Below are positions 1 to 7,256 of a DNA stretch of 34,259 nucleotides, piece by piece. The notes beneath the pieces were generated by a model. It saw only the letters and a list, made by a program, of their open reading frames with translations. It searched no databases and was not told the DNA's origin. The stretch lies in contig DYJK01000012.1 in NCBI GenBank assembly GCA_020723165.1, forward strand, positions 1 through 34,259, written 5' to 3'. Position 1 is the stretch's first letter; each line of letters starts with the position of its first letter. This DNA comes from Melioribacter roseus. Lineage in GTDB: Bacteria > Bacteroidota > Ignavibacteria > Ignavibacteriales > Melioribacteraceae. The translations under genes and the position numbers were made by a program.

Positions 1-1
1 T

Positions 2-856
2 AACTCAACAATTTCACAAATAATTTTTGATATTCGTTTACCGCGAGTACTATACGCAATAGCTGTAGGCGGCGGACTCTCAGTAGCCGGCGCAGTTTTT
101 CAAGCGATGCTTATGAATCCGCTTGCCGAACCGTATATACTTGGAATTTCCAGCGGAGGAACTTTTGGTGCAGTGTTGTCATTTATTTTAGGTGTATCGT
201 TCCTCGGCACACAGTTATTCGCTTTTGCTGGTTCAATATGTGTAATGTTGATTGTTTTTTTTCTAGGTAAAAGATTCGGCGAACTTGAACCTAATGTTTT
301 ATTGTTATCTGGTGTGATGGTCGGGGCATTTTTCTCAGCAGCTATTTTACTAATGATGAATCTGCTGAATGATTCACTCCGCACTGCCGTTTTTTGGTTG
401 ATTGGAAATTTATCATTAGCAGAAAAAGGAAATGTTTGGTCAGTCCTGGCTATTACAATAAGTGTGTCGGTAATATTGATACTTCTTTCGAATAAATTTA
501 ATCTATTGAGTATGGGTTCGGATTATGCGAAACAATTGGGATTGAAGGCGAATCAATTGAAAGCGGTTACTTATATCTTAAGCAGTGTAATGATTGGTAC
601 CCTTGTTTCGGTTAGCGGCATAATAGGATTTGTTGGATTGCTAGTACCTCACGTGTGCAGAATGATTTTCGGGGTTGATAATAGAATTGTCTTTCCGACT
701 TCATTTATTTTTGGCGCCGCATATTTAACTTTAGCAGATACAATAGCACGTACACTAATTTCACCGGCTGAGCTTCCGGTCGGTGCTATTACTGCACTTA
801 TAGGGGCTCCAATTTTTATATTACTATTAAGAAAAAGATTCAAATTATTTTTATAA
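2..856 (+). CDS. FecCD-family ABC transporter permease (5' partial)
   Basis: Inner-membrane permease subunit of a siderophore, haem or cobalamin uptake ABC transporter. The reading frame is open from base 2, so the true start lies upstream of the window. The visible part carries family landmarks: RLPRVLYAIAVGGGLSVAGA, then the MNPLAEPYILGISSGG segment, and a C-terminal GFVGLLVPHVCRMIFG stretch, which is the coupling region that contacts the ATPase in BtuC/FecCD proteins. Hydrophobic segments span nearly its whole length. An internal ATG at 107 would cut off the conserved N-terminal segment and is not the start. The substrate cannot be told from the sequence. The next gene is a protease rather than the usual ATPase, so the ATPase and binding protein are presumably upstream or elsewhere. 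Confidence 0.93.
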   Translation, partial: NSTISQIIFDIRLPRVLYAIAVGGGLSVAGAVFQAMLMNPLAEPYILGISSGGTFGAVLSFILGVSFLGTQLFAFAGSICVMLIVFFLGKRFGELEPNVLLLSGVMVGAFFSAAILLMMNLLNDSLRTAVFWLIGNLSLAEKGNVWSVLAITISVSVILILLSNKFNLLSMGSDYAKQLGLKANQLKAVTYILSSVMIGTLVSVSGIIGFVGLLVPHVCRMIFGVDNRIVFPTSFIFGAAYLTLADTIARTLISPAELPVGAITALIGAPIFILLLRKRFKLFL

Positions 857-866
857 AGGTAATGTT

Positions 867-1694
867 ATGAAACTTAAAAGAATAAAAATTTTAATAAGCG
901 GGTTAGTAATATTTGCCGCTTGCTCTACCGGTATAAATCTTTTCACCGATAATGATGAATTAGCTTTAGGTAAACAATTCGATACCGAGATTAGAAATAA
1001 TTCTAAAGAGTACCCGGTTAATAATGATCCGCAATTAAAAGATTACATTGATAAAAAAATATTTAAAGAGATCATAAATTCACCCGAAGTAAAAAAAGCT
1101 TCGGTCTATAATTACGAAATGGAAATTATTAAAAACGATACTACCCTAAATGCTTTTGCCGTACCTGGCGGATATGTTTACATCTATACCGGTCTGCTGA
1201 AATATTTAGATTCAGAAGCGGCACTTGCCGGTGTTATCGGTCATGAGATTGCACATGTAGAACGAAGACATGCAACACAAAGAATTACTTCCGCATACGG
1301 ATTAACTCTATTGATGAATCTTGCATTAGGAAATAATCCATCGCAAGTTGCGGAAATTGTAGCAAACCTTTTTTCAGGTTTAACACTGTTGGCTAACAGC
1401 CGTGCAAATGAAGATGAGAGTGATGAATATTCTATAAAATATTTAAGCAGTACGCGCTTTTACCCGGGCAGTGTTAAGTTCTTTTTTGAAAAACTTAGAG
1501 ATGATGGTAAAGTTGCTCAGGGCGGCGGTGGATTAGCCACATTTCTTTCAACCCATCCTGATCCAATTGCCCGTATCAGTACTACCGATCAAAGATTAAA
1601 ATCGCTTGGTATGGATGTTAAAACCTATAAGGATGATGGTAGCAATTTTTTCAAAACTGATTACCAAAAGAATATTAAAAGTCGATTGAAATAA
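867..1694 (+). CDS. M48-family metalloprotease, lipoprotein
   Basis: Zinc-dependent endopeptidase of the M48 (Ste24/BepA/LoiP) type, probably attached to a membrane and facing the periplasm, where relatives take part in envelope protein quality control. The N-terminus is a lipoprotein signal (MKLKRIKILISGLVIFAACS) with a lipobox ending in Cys near residue 19. The zinc motif HEXXH is seen in VIGHEIAHVERRH, and the third ligand is expected at Glu in NEDESDEYSIKYL. The C-terminal STHPDPIARI segment is also typical of the family. It is 275 aa, a normal size for single-domain members. It starts 10 bases after the permease stop and may be cotranscribed with it, though no functional link is known. 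Confidence 0.92.
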   Translation: MKLKRIKILISGLVIFAACSTGINLFTDNDELALGKQFDTEIRNNSKEYPVNNDPQLKDYIDKKIFKEIINSPEVKKASVYNYEMEIIKNDTTLNAFAVPGGYVYIYTGLLKYLDSEAALAGVIGHEIAHVERRHATQRITSAYGLTLLMNLALGNNPSQVAEIVANLFSGLTLLANSRANEDESDEYSIKYLSSTRFYPGSVKFFFEKLRDDGKVAQGGGGLATFLSTHPDPIARISTTDQRLKSLGMDVKTYKDDGSNFFKTDYQKNIKSRLK

Positions 1695-1804
1695 GCATTT
1701 TTAAGCTAATTTCAATTACTTTGCTTGATGTTTGGGGTATCAGTCTTTATATTTGATGCCCGGTTTTGGGAAAATTACTAAAACACCGCTGTACTTTAAA
1801 TTAT

Positions 1805-1878
1805 GGCGAGGTAGCTCAGTAGGTTAGAGCAGTGGAATCATAATCCACGTGTCGGGGGTTCGAATCCCTCCCTCGCTA
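1805..1878 (+). tRNA. tRNA-Met (anticodon CAT)
   Basis: The cloverleaf folds by hand: acceptor GGCGAGG/CCTCGCT (first pair G-T), D-stem GCTC/GAGC, anticodon stem GTGGA/TCCAC with loop ATCATAA, variable GTGTC, T-stem GGGGG/CCCTC with loop TTCGAAT, discriminator A. The anticodon is CAT. The anticodon stem lacks the three G-C pairs of initiator tRNA, so it is an elongator tRNA-Met or possibly a lysidine-modified tRNA-Ile2; overall resemblance to bacterial tRNA-Met favours Met. CCA is not encoded (ACT follows) and must be added after transcription. It ends 20 bases before the secG start. Confidence 0.93.
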
Positions 1879-1898
1879 CTTATTTTTTGGAGTTATTT

Positions 1899-2243
1899 AT
1901 GTATTCATTATTAATCACACTTTCACTTTTAATTGCTGTTTTATTAATTATTGTTGTATTACTTCAATCCAGTAAAGGCGGCGGATTAGCCGGTTCTTTT
2001 GGCGGTACCGGAAATTTCGGGACCGTTTTTGGTACAAGACGTACTGCCGATTTTTTGAGCAAAGCAACGTGGTGGTTAGGCGGTGCTTTGTTGGTTCTTG
2101 CTGTTCTTATTAACTTATTCTTTTTACCGGGACAAACAACTACTGATCAACAGGAAAGCATTATTCAAAAAGGTAATCAGCAGACTGTCCCAACTTCACC
2201 GGCATTACCACAGCAACAATCTTCTCAACCGGCTCAGAAATAG
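1899..2243 (+). CDS. secG: Preprotein translocase subunit SecG
   Basis: Small accessory subunit of the SecYEG protein-export channel in the inner membrane. The 114-aa product has two hydrophobic helices (about residues 3-23 and 50-70) flanking the family's glycine-rich cytoplasmic loop, QSSKGGGLAGSFGG, followed by GTRRTADFLSKATWW. The C-terminal tail is rich in Gln, Ser and Pro and varies in the family. ATG at 1899 is preferred over the in-frame TTG at 1887, because TTGGAG at 1887-1892 is the ribosome-binding site for that ATG, six bases away. The gene follows tRNA-Met closely and is followed by a hairpin terminator. Confidence 0.95.
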   Translation: MYSLLITLSLLIAVLLIIVVLLQSSKGGGLAGSFGGTGNFGTVFGTRRTADFLSKATWWLGGALLVLAVLINLFFLPGQTTTDQQESIIQKGNQQTVPTSPALPQQQSSQPAQK

Positions 2244-2253
2244 TTTTATAATT

Positions 2254-2283
2254 AAGCCTCTTTTTATAAGAGGCTTTAATTTT
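2254..2283 (+). terminator. Hairpin terminator after secG
   Basis: Stem AAGCCTCTT (2254-2262), loop TTTAT, stem AAGAGGCTT (2268-2276), followed by the T-rich TAATTTTA. It lies 10 bases past the secG stop and fits an intrinsic terminator, although the T-tract is interrupted. Confidence 0.65.
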
Positions 2284-2338
2284 ATGAAGATGCAATCACA
2301 TATCAATTTTGTCCCATCTATTTAATCCCAGGCAAACG

Positions 2339-3154
2339 ATGAAAAGACACAAACCTCCCGTAAAAGCATACAAGAATTTAGAATTTTTAAGTTCGGCAGA
2401 TGCAAGGACAGTTAGAATTTTATCCGAGTATTATGAACCTAGATCGAGATTTATCAAAAATAGAATTGCCGATACAATCGTGTTCTTTGGTTCAGCAAGA
2501 ATTATTTCCCGTAAAGATGCACTTAAACACTTGAATGAAGCAAAGAAGGGGAATGGAACACTTCAAAAGAAAAAATTCGACCGTGCGGTTAGGCAGCTTG
2601 AAATGTCAAAGTATTATGAAGATGCTGTTGAACTTTCCAAAAGATTAACAACATGGTCTAAAGCACTGCATGAAGAAAAACACCGTTTTATAATTTGCAG
2701 CGGCGGCGGACCGGGAATTATGGAAGCCGCTAACAAAGGAGCTAAACTTGCCGGCGGTAAATCGATCGGTCTCAATATCAGCATTCCATTCGAACAGTTC
2801 GTAAATAAATATGTCGATCCCGAACTGGCATTTGAGTTCCACTACTTTTTTATGCGCAAGCTTTGGTTTGTTTATCTTGCTAAAGCCCTTGTTGTTTTTC
2901 CCGGCGGTTTTGGTACTTTGGATGAATTGATGGAAGTATTAACTCTCGTACAGACAAAAAAGATTACTAAGAAAATGAAAGTTATAATGTATGGTGAGGA
3001 TTATTGGCGAGAAATTATAAACTTTGATGCATTGATAGAACACGGAACAATTAACAAAGACGACATGAAACTTTTTGATTTTTGCAGCACGATTGATGAA
3101 GCTTTTGAAAAAATAACATCACATTTTCATCAATATTTTTTGAATAAGAAATAA
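2339..3154 (+). CDS. LOG-family (TIGR00730-type) nucleotide phosphoribohydrolase-like protein
   Basis: Rossmann-fold protein of the LOG ('lonely guy')/PpnN group, whose characterised members cleave nucleoside 5'-monophosphates to base and ribose 5-phosphate. The two signature motifs are present: ICSGGGPGIMEAANKGA (about residues 119-135) and VVFPGGFGTLDELMEV (about 185-200), with the conserved Arg-Lys pair in FFMRKLWF before the second. At 271 aa it is longer than plant-type LOG proteins; the extra part is a charged helical insertion at about residues 60-110. ATG at 2339 follows AGG at good spacing and is preferred over TTG at 2309. The substrate is not predictable; older annotations call this family 'lysine decarboxylase', which is misleading. 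Confidence 0.88.
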   Translation: MKRHKPPVKAYKNLEFLSSADARTVRILSEYYEPRSRFIKNRIADTIVFFGSARIISRKDALKHLNEAKKGNGTLQKKKFDRAVRQLEMSKYYEDAVELSKRLTTWSKALHEEKHRFIICSGGGPGIMEAANKGAKLAGGKSIGLNISIPFEQFVNKYVDPELAFEFHYFFMRKLWFVYLAKALVVFPGGFGTLDELMEVLTLVQTKKITKKMKVIMYGEDYWREIINFDALIEHGTINKDDMKLFDFCSTIDEAFEKITSHFHQYFLNKK

Positions 3155-3160
3155 TAAAAA

Positions 3161-3185
3161 ATCCCGCTGCTTAGCGGGATTTTTT
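3161..3185. terminator. Bidirectional terminator between convergent genes
   Basis: Perfect 8-bp stem ATCCCGCT (3161-3168) / AGCGGGAT (3173-3180) with loop GCTT, an A-run before it (3156-3160) and a T-run after it (3181-3185). It sits between the ends of the LOG gene (plus) and rpsU (minus), so it can stop transcription from both sides. Confidence 0.9.
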
Positions 3186-3190
3186 GTTGA

Positions 3191-3394
3191 TTAACCTTTA
3201 CGGTCTTTCAATGCTTGTTCACGAGAAGCTCTCCGTTTTGCTTTAATTAAGTCCATTCGTTTTTCAATTGACGGCTTAACAAAAAAAGTACGTTTCTTAT
3301 ACTCTTTTAGGATACCGGATCGCTCATATTTTTTCTTAAAACGCTTTAGCGCTTTATCAATATTCTCGTTCTCTTGAACGGTAATACCTACCAC
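3191..3394 (-). CDS. rpsU: 30S ribosomal protein S21
   Basis: Small basic protein of the 30S subunit, 67 aa, with the expected pattern: N-terminal VQENENIDKALKRFKKKYE, the ERSGILKEYKKRTFFVKPS core and a Lys/Arg-rich tail. S21 binds near the anti-Shine-Dalgarno end of 16S rRNA and helps initiation. The start is GTG at 3394, preceded by AGGTG with a seven-base spacer. The gene stands alone, converging on the LOG gene, and a possible promoter lies about 60 bases upstream. Confidence 0.95.
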   Translation of the reverse strand: MVGITVQENENIDKALKRFKKKYERSGILKEYKKRTFFVKPSIEKRMDLIKAKRRASREQALKDRKG

Positions 3395-3455
3395 TAACTA
3401 TCACCTACCTTTATTGTTTGTAAAATTTTGCGCACCAAACTTAGATAATTGGGCT

Positions 3456-3461
3456 ATTATA
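3456..3461 (-). promoter_or_regulatory. rpsU: Possible -10 box for rpsU
   Basis: On the minus strand TATAAT is read at 3461-3456, about 60 bases before the rpsU start. It overlaps a 13-base palindrome AGTCAAATTGACT (3461-3473). No good -35 match sits 17 bases upstream, so this is tentative. Confidence 0.3.
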
Positions 3462-3491
3462 GTCAAATTGACTGTATTCACCTCATAAAGG

Positions 3492-3950
3492 TTAGGCTTC
3501 TTCCTCTTCAGGAGTTATCACTAAAACCGGGCATTTAGCGTATCGAATCACCTTTTCTGCAACACTGCCGAGTAGAGTGTGAAGTACGCCGGTTCTGCCA
3601 TGTGTAGCAATAACAATCAAATCGCAATTAATTTCTTTTGAGTAATTAACAATCTCCTCGTAATCATTTCCTTTACGTAAAACTTCAATAATTTTTGCGT
3701 TGCTCTCCATTCTGAACTCAGAAGCGGTTTTGAATAATTGTTTATGTGCTTCTTCTTCCATGTGTCTCATCACATCTTCCTCGGATACATCGATTGACCT
3801 AATGGCAAGAAACGGGGGTGTCTTTTCCAAAACATATGTAAGGTGAATTGTAGCATCCATTCTTTCGGCAAGATCGAGCGCATACTCCAGTGCTGAAAAG
3901 GAGAGTTTGCTGAAATCTGTTGGAACGATAATTTTTTTAATATCAAACAT
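3492..3950 (-). CDS. Universal stress protein (UspA family)
   Basis: Cytoplasmic single-domain Usp protein, 152 aa, the usual size. The N-terminus IKKIIVPTDFSKLSFSALEYA is the first strand and helix of the fold. The C-terminus carries the ATP-binding pattern G-x2-G-x8/9-G-S in HGRTGVLHTLLGSVAEKV, followed by the last strand KCPVLVI, so it is probably an ATP-binding type. AAGGAG with a seven-base spacer precedes the ATG at 3950. It lies 29 bases downstream of the ECF sigma gene in the same orientation and may be cotranscribed. Its stress signal is unknown. Confidence 0.93.
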   Translation of the reverse strand: MFDIKKIIVPTDFSKLSFSALEYALDLAERMDATIHLTYVLEKTPPFLAIRSIDVSEEDVMRHMEEEAHKQLFKTASEFRMESNAKIIEVLRKGNDYEEIVNYSKEINCDLIVIATHGRTGVLHTLLGSVAEKVIRYAKCPVLVITPEEEEA

Positions 3951-3979
3951 TTATTGGCTCCTTATTTCTTAATAATTTT

Positions 3980-4579
3980 TTACGACTCATTACTTGAAAT
4001 AAAACCTCTCTCCCTGGCATAATCGAATAGTTGTGCATAAAGCATTTTACGTGCACGATGTAAACGCGATCTAACTGTTCCGACCGGTATATCTACGAAG
4101 TCAGCTATCTCTTCGTAAGTAAATCCTTCAATGTCACTTAGAATAATAGCGGTTCGGAAATCTTCCGGCAGTTTAGCTAATGCGTTCGATACATTATCAT
4201 CTAATAAATTACTGAATGCGTCTTGCTCGTAATGTTTTGTTTCAACTTCATCGGATTTAATTGTTTCATAAAAGTTTTGTACGTCATCGTAATCAACTTT
4301 ACCGGGTTCTTTTTTAAGTTTGCGGTAATCATTTATGTATGAATTTTTTAATATTCTAAAGAGCCATGCTTTACAGTTAGTACCTCTTTCAAATTTATCA
4401 AAGAACCGGAAAGCTTTTAAGTAAGTTTCCTGGACGAGATCATCTGCATCATCTTCATCACCGGTGAGGCGAAGTGCATAATGATATAAAGAATCCCTAT
4501 GCGGAAGAGCTTCTTTTTCGAACTCTCTGTATAAATTCTTGTAATCGTTTGTCGGTATATTGTTTGTAGTCTGCCGCAT
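3980..4579 (-). CDS. ECF-type RNA polymerase sigma factor
   Basis: Sigma-70 family, extracytoplasmic-function type, 199 aa. Sigma region 2 is seen in DADDLVQETYLKAFRFFDKF and NCKAWLFRILKNSYINDYRK (about residues 43-95). Region 4 is LPEDFRTAIILSDIEGFTYE plus the HTH EEIADFVDIPVGTVRSRLHRARK (about 135-185). An acidic linker of about 45 residues separates the two. There is no anti-sigma gene with membrane helices or a ZAS motif next to it: the flanks encode a Usp and a peptidase. Control may therefore be transcriptional or by a distant partner. It recruits RNA polymerase to a promoter set that cannot be inferred here. Confidence 0.93.
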   Translation of the reverse strand: MRQTTNNIPTNDYKNLYREFEKEALPHRDSLYHYALRLTGDEDDADDLVQETYLKAFRFFDKFERGTNCKAWLFRILKNSYINDYRKLKKEPGKVDYDDVQNFYETIKSDEVETKHYEQDAFSNLLDDNVSNALAKLPEDFRTAIILSDIEGFTYEEIADFVDIPVGTVRSRLHRARKMLYAQLFDYARERGFISSNES

Positions 4580-4627
4580 TGAATTCTTTCTTAGTTAATC
4601 CAGGTTCAAATTTCATACAAACTAAAC

Positions 4628-6034
4628 TTAAGAAATTACCAATCCGTTTTTTATTTTTTTCTTTATATCGCCTAAAGAAATAATAAATCCATTAATGATC
4701 ATATATTCAATTACACTGTTTTTGCTTATGATAAGATTTGGACTTTCGTCTTTGCAGATAGACTGTACATAATTTTTGTAATAAGGTATAGCGCAAACCG
4801 GGTATTGTAAGTAAGCATTTCCTAATAACTCATTATTTATCCGTATAATGCCAAAACCATTTTTATGAAGCTTTGAGTAATCTAATTTATTTAAATCTGC
4901 TTGTGTTGAAATAATATCATCAGAAATTTTAGCCGGCACCACATGGAATCCCAAGAGATCATACACTTCAATTCCATGATTTATAGAGAGGTCGCCTACT
5001 TCTTGAATGTTTCCTTTGTAATAAAAATAATTTTTATCAGGGTCATATTTCTTTTCACGGTTAATACCGATATCTATTTTGAATTCTTTCCCGTTTTGCC
5101 GGTATGTAAGATTTCTTAAAAGAAGGTCGAACAACATTGATTTATTTTCAGGAATGCTGAAATAATCATCGACTGATACTGTGGTAAATGTTTTGTCGGA
5201 AATAGTATAGAATGCTGAGATTAACGATATAAAATTTAATTTGCGGATAAACTCTTTATTCTCATCATTTTTAAAGTAGCCGGATTCAATCAATATTGAA
5301 CTTATACCTGATTTTGTTAGGTTATCACCGAAAGCACGCGGTTCAAAATCATCATCGTAACGCGCAATGTTACCCGTGATAAATCTGTTTAATGTTTTAT
5401 TTATAACGGAAATAACTTGCATACTTTTTTTGCGAGTTTCATTTATAGTCTTTTCATAATCAGTTGGTGGAGCGAGTAATGAAATTGCTGCACTTCTATC
5501 GGATATACCGGCGGTGTAATAACTGTTTTGATCATGCAAGTTGAATCCGAACTCCGGCTTTATTTCTTCTGCAAGTTTCCAAAGTATTTTAGATTCAGGC
5601 GATTCTTTTCTTATAGCATCACGATTGATATCTATATTTATTGAATTATAGCGGCTATGTAATTCCGAACCGTCGGGGTTAAGCATTGGTACAAATACTA
5701 ATTGCAATTTATTAAGCAGATCATTTCTGAATTTGTTGAATTCATCGTTGGAAGTGAAAAAATTTAACAGATCAAATATTGCAGCGGTAGCTGTCGGTTC
5801 ATCACCATGCATTTGGGACCACGCAAGAATTTTTGTTTCTCCATTACCAATTGATAAAGTGAAAATATCGCAGCTATTTATCGATTGACCGACGCAATTT
5901 ATCTTCAAAGTATCGTTGTTAGAAAGTTTTTTAATTTCTTGTAAGAGCATTGCATGCGTTATTCTGTTTGAATTGATCTCCTGGTTTTTGAAATTATCAT
6001 ACTTATCAAACAATAATTTTAATGTATCTTCCAA
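4628..6034 (-). CDS. M14-family zinc carboxypeptidase
   Basis: Zinc carboxypeptidase-like protein, 468 aa. Zinc ligands are visible: His76 and Glu79 in QMHGDEPTA and His167 in FNLHDQNSYY; the likely catalytic Glu250 is in ILIESGYFKND. NPDGSELHSRYN and IDINRDA fit the substrate-binding region. A C-terminal part of about 150 residues extends beyond the catalytic domain and is not recognised. No signal peptide is seen, so it is probably cytoplasmic. The start is TTG at 6034, preceded by AGGGGAT, with no early in-frame ATG. Relatives trim C-terminal residues or peptidoglycan peptides; the substrate here is unknown. Confidence 0.87.
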   Translation of the reverse strand: MEDTLKLLFDKYDNFKNQEINSNRITHAMLLQEIKKLSNNDTLKINCVGQSINSCDIFTLSIGNGETKILAWSQMHGDEPTATAAIFDLLNFFTSNDEFNKFRNDLLNKLQLVFVPMLNPDGSELHSRYNSINIDINRDAIRKESPESKILWKLAEEIKPEFGFNLHDQNSYYTAGISDRSAAISLLAPPTDYEKTINETRKKSMQVISVINKTLNRFITGNIARYDDDFEPRAFGDNLTKSGISSILIESGYFKNDENKEFIRKLNFISLISAFYTISDKTFTTVSVDDYFSIPENKSMLFDLLLRNLTYRQNGKEFKIDIGINREKKYDPDKNYFYYKGNIQEVGDLSINHGIEVYDLLGFHVVPAKISDDIISTQADLNKLDYSKLHKNGFGIIRINNELLGNAYLQYPVCAIPYYKNYVQSICKDESPNLIISKNSVIEYMIINGFIISLGDIKKKIKNGLVIS

Positions 6035-6146
6035 TTAAATTATCCCCTATCGCTGTTCATTGATTTTAATAATGATTTGATACAAATTTAACCGTGTTAT
6101 TTGAATAATTAAAGGGAATTTATCATCTAAATTATTTGGAGCTACA

Positions 6147-6686
6147 ATGGCAACAGACATGCTAAAGCTTGGATCTCACGCACCGGATTTTAACTTACCT
6201 TCAGTTAATGGTAATAATTATTCACTCAAATCATTCTCTGATAAAAAAGGGTTGATTGTTATTTTCAGTTGTAATCACTGTCCGTATGTGCAAGCATATG
6301 AAGAACGAATCAAACAAATTCAAAAAGATTATGAAAAAGATATTTACGTAGCAGCTATCAGTTCAAATGAAGATATTAATTATCCGGAAGATTCGTTTGA
6401 AGAAATGAAGAAGCGTGCAAAACAAAAGCAATTTAACTTTCCATATTTAAGGGATGAAACTCAACAGATTGCCAGGTTGTACGGTGCTACCCACACACCC
6501 GAAATATTTTTGTTCGATGAAAGAAGAGAACTTGTATTCCACGGAAAGATTGATGATAACTGGCAAGACGAGAAGAGTGTTCGTGCCAAATATTTAAAAA
6601 ATGCTGTTGATGAAATGCTTTCCGGTAAAAAGATTTCAGTACCCGAAACATTTACTATTGGCTGCACGATAAAGTGGAAGAGATAA
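6147..6686 (+). CDS. Thioredoxin-fold (AhpC/TSA-like) redox protein
   Basis: 179-aa thioredoxin-fold protein of the peroxiredoxin-like group. The N-terminal LGSHAPDFNLPSVNGNNYSL is typical of AhpC/TSA proteins, and a CxxC active site is seen at Cys42-Cys45 in FSCNHCPYVQAYEERI. The C-terminal half includes THTPEIFLFDERRELVFHGK, with the cis-Pro expected next to the active site (TP). There is no signal peptide, so it is cytoplasmic. The ATG at 6147 is preceded by TTGGAG. It is annotated in many genomes only as 'thioredoxin family protein'; reductase partner and target are unknown. Confidence 0.88.
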   Translation: MATDMLKLGSHAPDFNLPSVNGNNYSLKSFSDKKGLIVIFSCNHCPYVQAYEERIKQIQKDYEKDIYVAAISSNEDINYPEDSFEEMKKRAKQKQFNFPYLRDETQQIARLYGATHTPEIFLFDERRELVFHGKIDDNWQDEKSVRAKYLKNAVDEMLSGKKISVPETFTIGCTIKWKR

Positions 6687-6708
6687 ATTAATCCTGATGG
6701 ATACAATA

Positions 6709-6792
6709 TCTTAGGTTATAACCTAAGAAAAAGTTTGATTAATTATGGGCATAACCTTAATTTTGAGTCAGTAAAATAAGGATATAACCTAA
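6709..6792 (+). promoter_or_regulatory. Triple operator-like inverted repeats before mmpA
   Basis: A perfect 20-bp palindrome TCTTAGGTTATAACCTAAGA spans 6709-6728. Its right half ATAACCTAA (6718-6726) recurs as ATAACCTTA at 6751-6759 and ATAACCTAA at 6784-6792. The three start exactly 33 bases apart, close to three helical turns, so they face the same side of the DNA. Left halves degrade: TTAGGTTA, then TATGGGCA, then TAAGGATA. The last site overlaps the ribosome-binding region and the first base of the mmpA start codon. This fits autoregulation by the Xre-type protein encoded next. Confidence 0.7.
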
Positions 6793-7256
6793 TGGATAAC
6801 ATGAGAAGAAAATTATTAATTGATCAATTAGACAGAAAATATAGAAAATTAGATTTTTTAAATGATTTTGAAACGCCACCACAAGGTTGGATTAATTCGA
6901 TTCGGATCGGGCTAAATATGTCTTTGGTTCAATTAGCAAAGAAGATGAAAAAAACTTCTGCTTCAGTAAAAGAAATAGAATTACGAGAAGAGGATAAAGG
7001 AATCACACTTAAGAAATTAATGGAAGTTGCTGAAGCTCTGGATTGTCGTTTTACTTATGTGTTGATACCAAAAGATGGTTCACTTCAAAGGAAAATAGAA
7101 AAACGTGCTTATGAGGTAGCTAAAGAAATTGTAATGCGCACATCTCACACAATGAAACTTGAAGATCAAGAGAATTCTGAAGAACGAATTCAGAAAGCGA
7201 TAAAAGAAAGAGCTGAAAAAATTAAAAACGAAATACCGAAATATTTATGGGATTAG
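6792..7256 (+). CDS. Mobile mystery protein A (Xre-type HTH)
   Basis: 154-aa DNA-binding protein matching the 'mobile mystery protein A' family (TIGR02612), which always accompanies the Fic-domain protein B. An Xre-type helix-turn-helix lies at about residues 36-95: IRIGLNMSLVQLAKKMKKTS, SVKEIELREE, ITLKKLMEVAEALDCRFTYV. A basic and acidic helical tail follows. It overlaps the B gene by 10 bases, so the two are translationally coupled, the usual order of an antitoxin or regulator before a toxin. Three inverted repeats upstream are its likely binding sites. Base composition is AT-richer than most neighbours, fitting horizontal transfer. Its role as antitoxin is inferred, not shown. Confidence 0.87.
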   Translation: MDNMRRKLLIDQLDRKYRKLDFLNDFETPPQGWINSIRIGLNMSLVQLAKKMKKTSASVKEIELREEDKGITLKKLMEVAEALDCRFTYVLIPKDGSLQRKIEKRAYEVAKEIVMRTSHTMKLEDQENSEERIQKAIKERAEKIKNEIPKYLWD

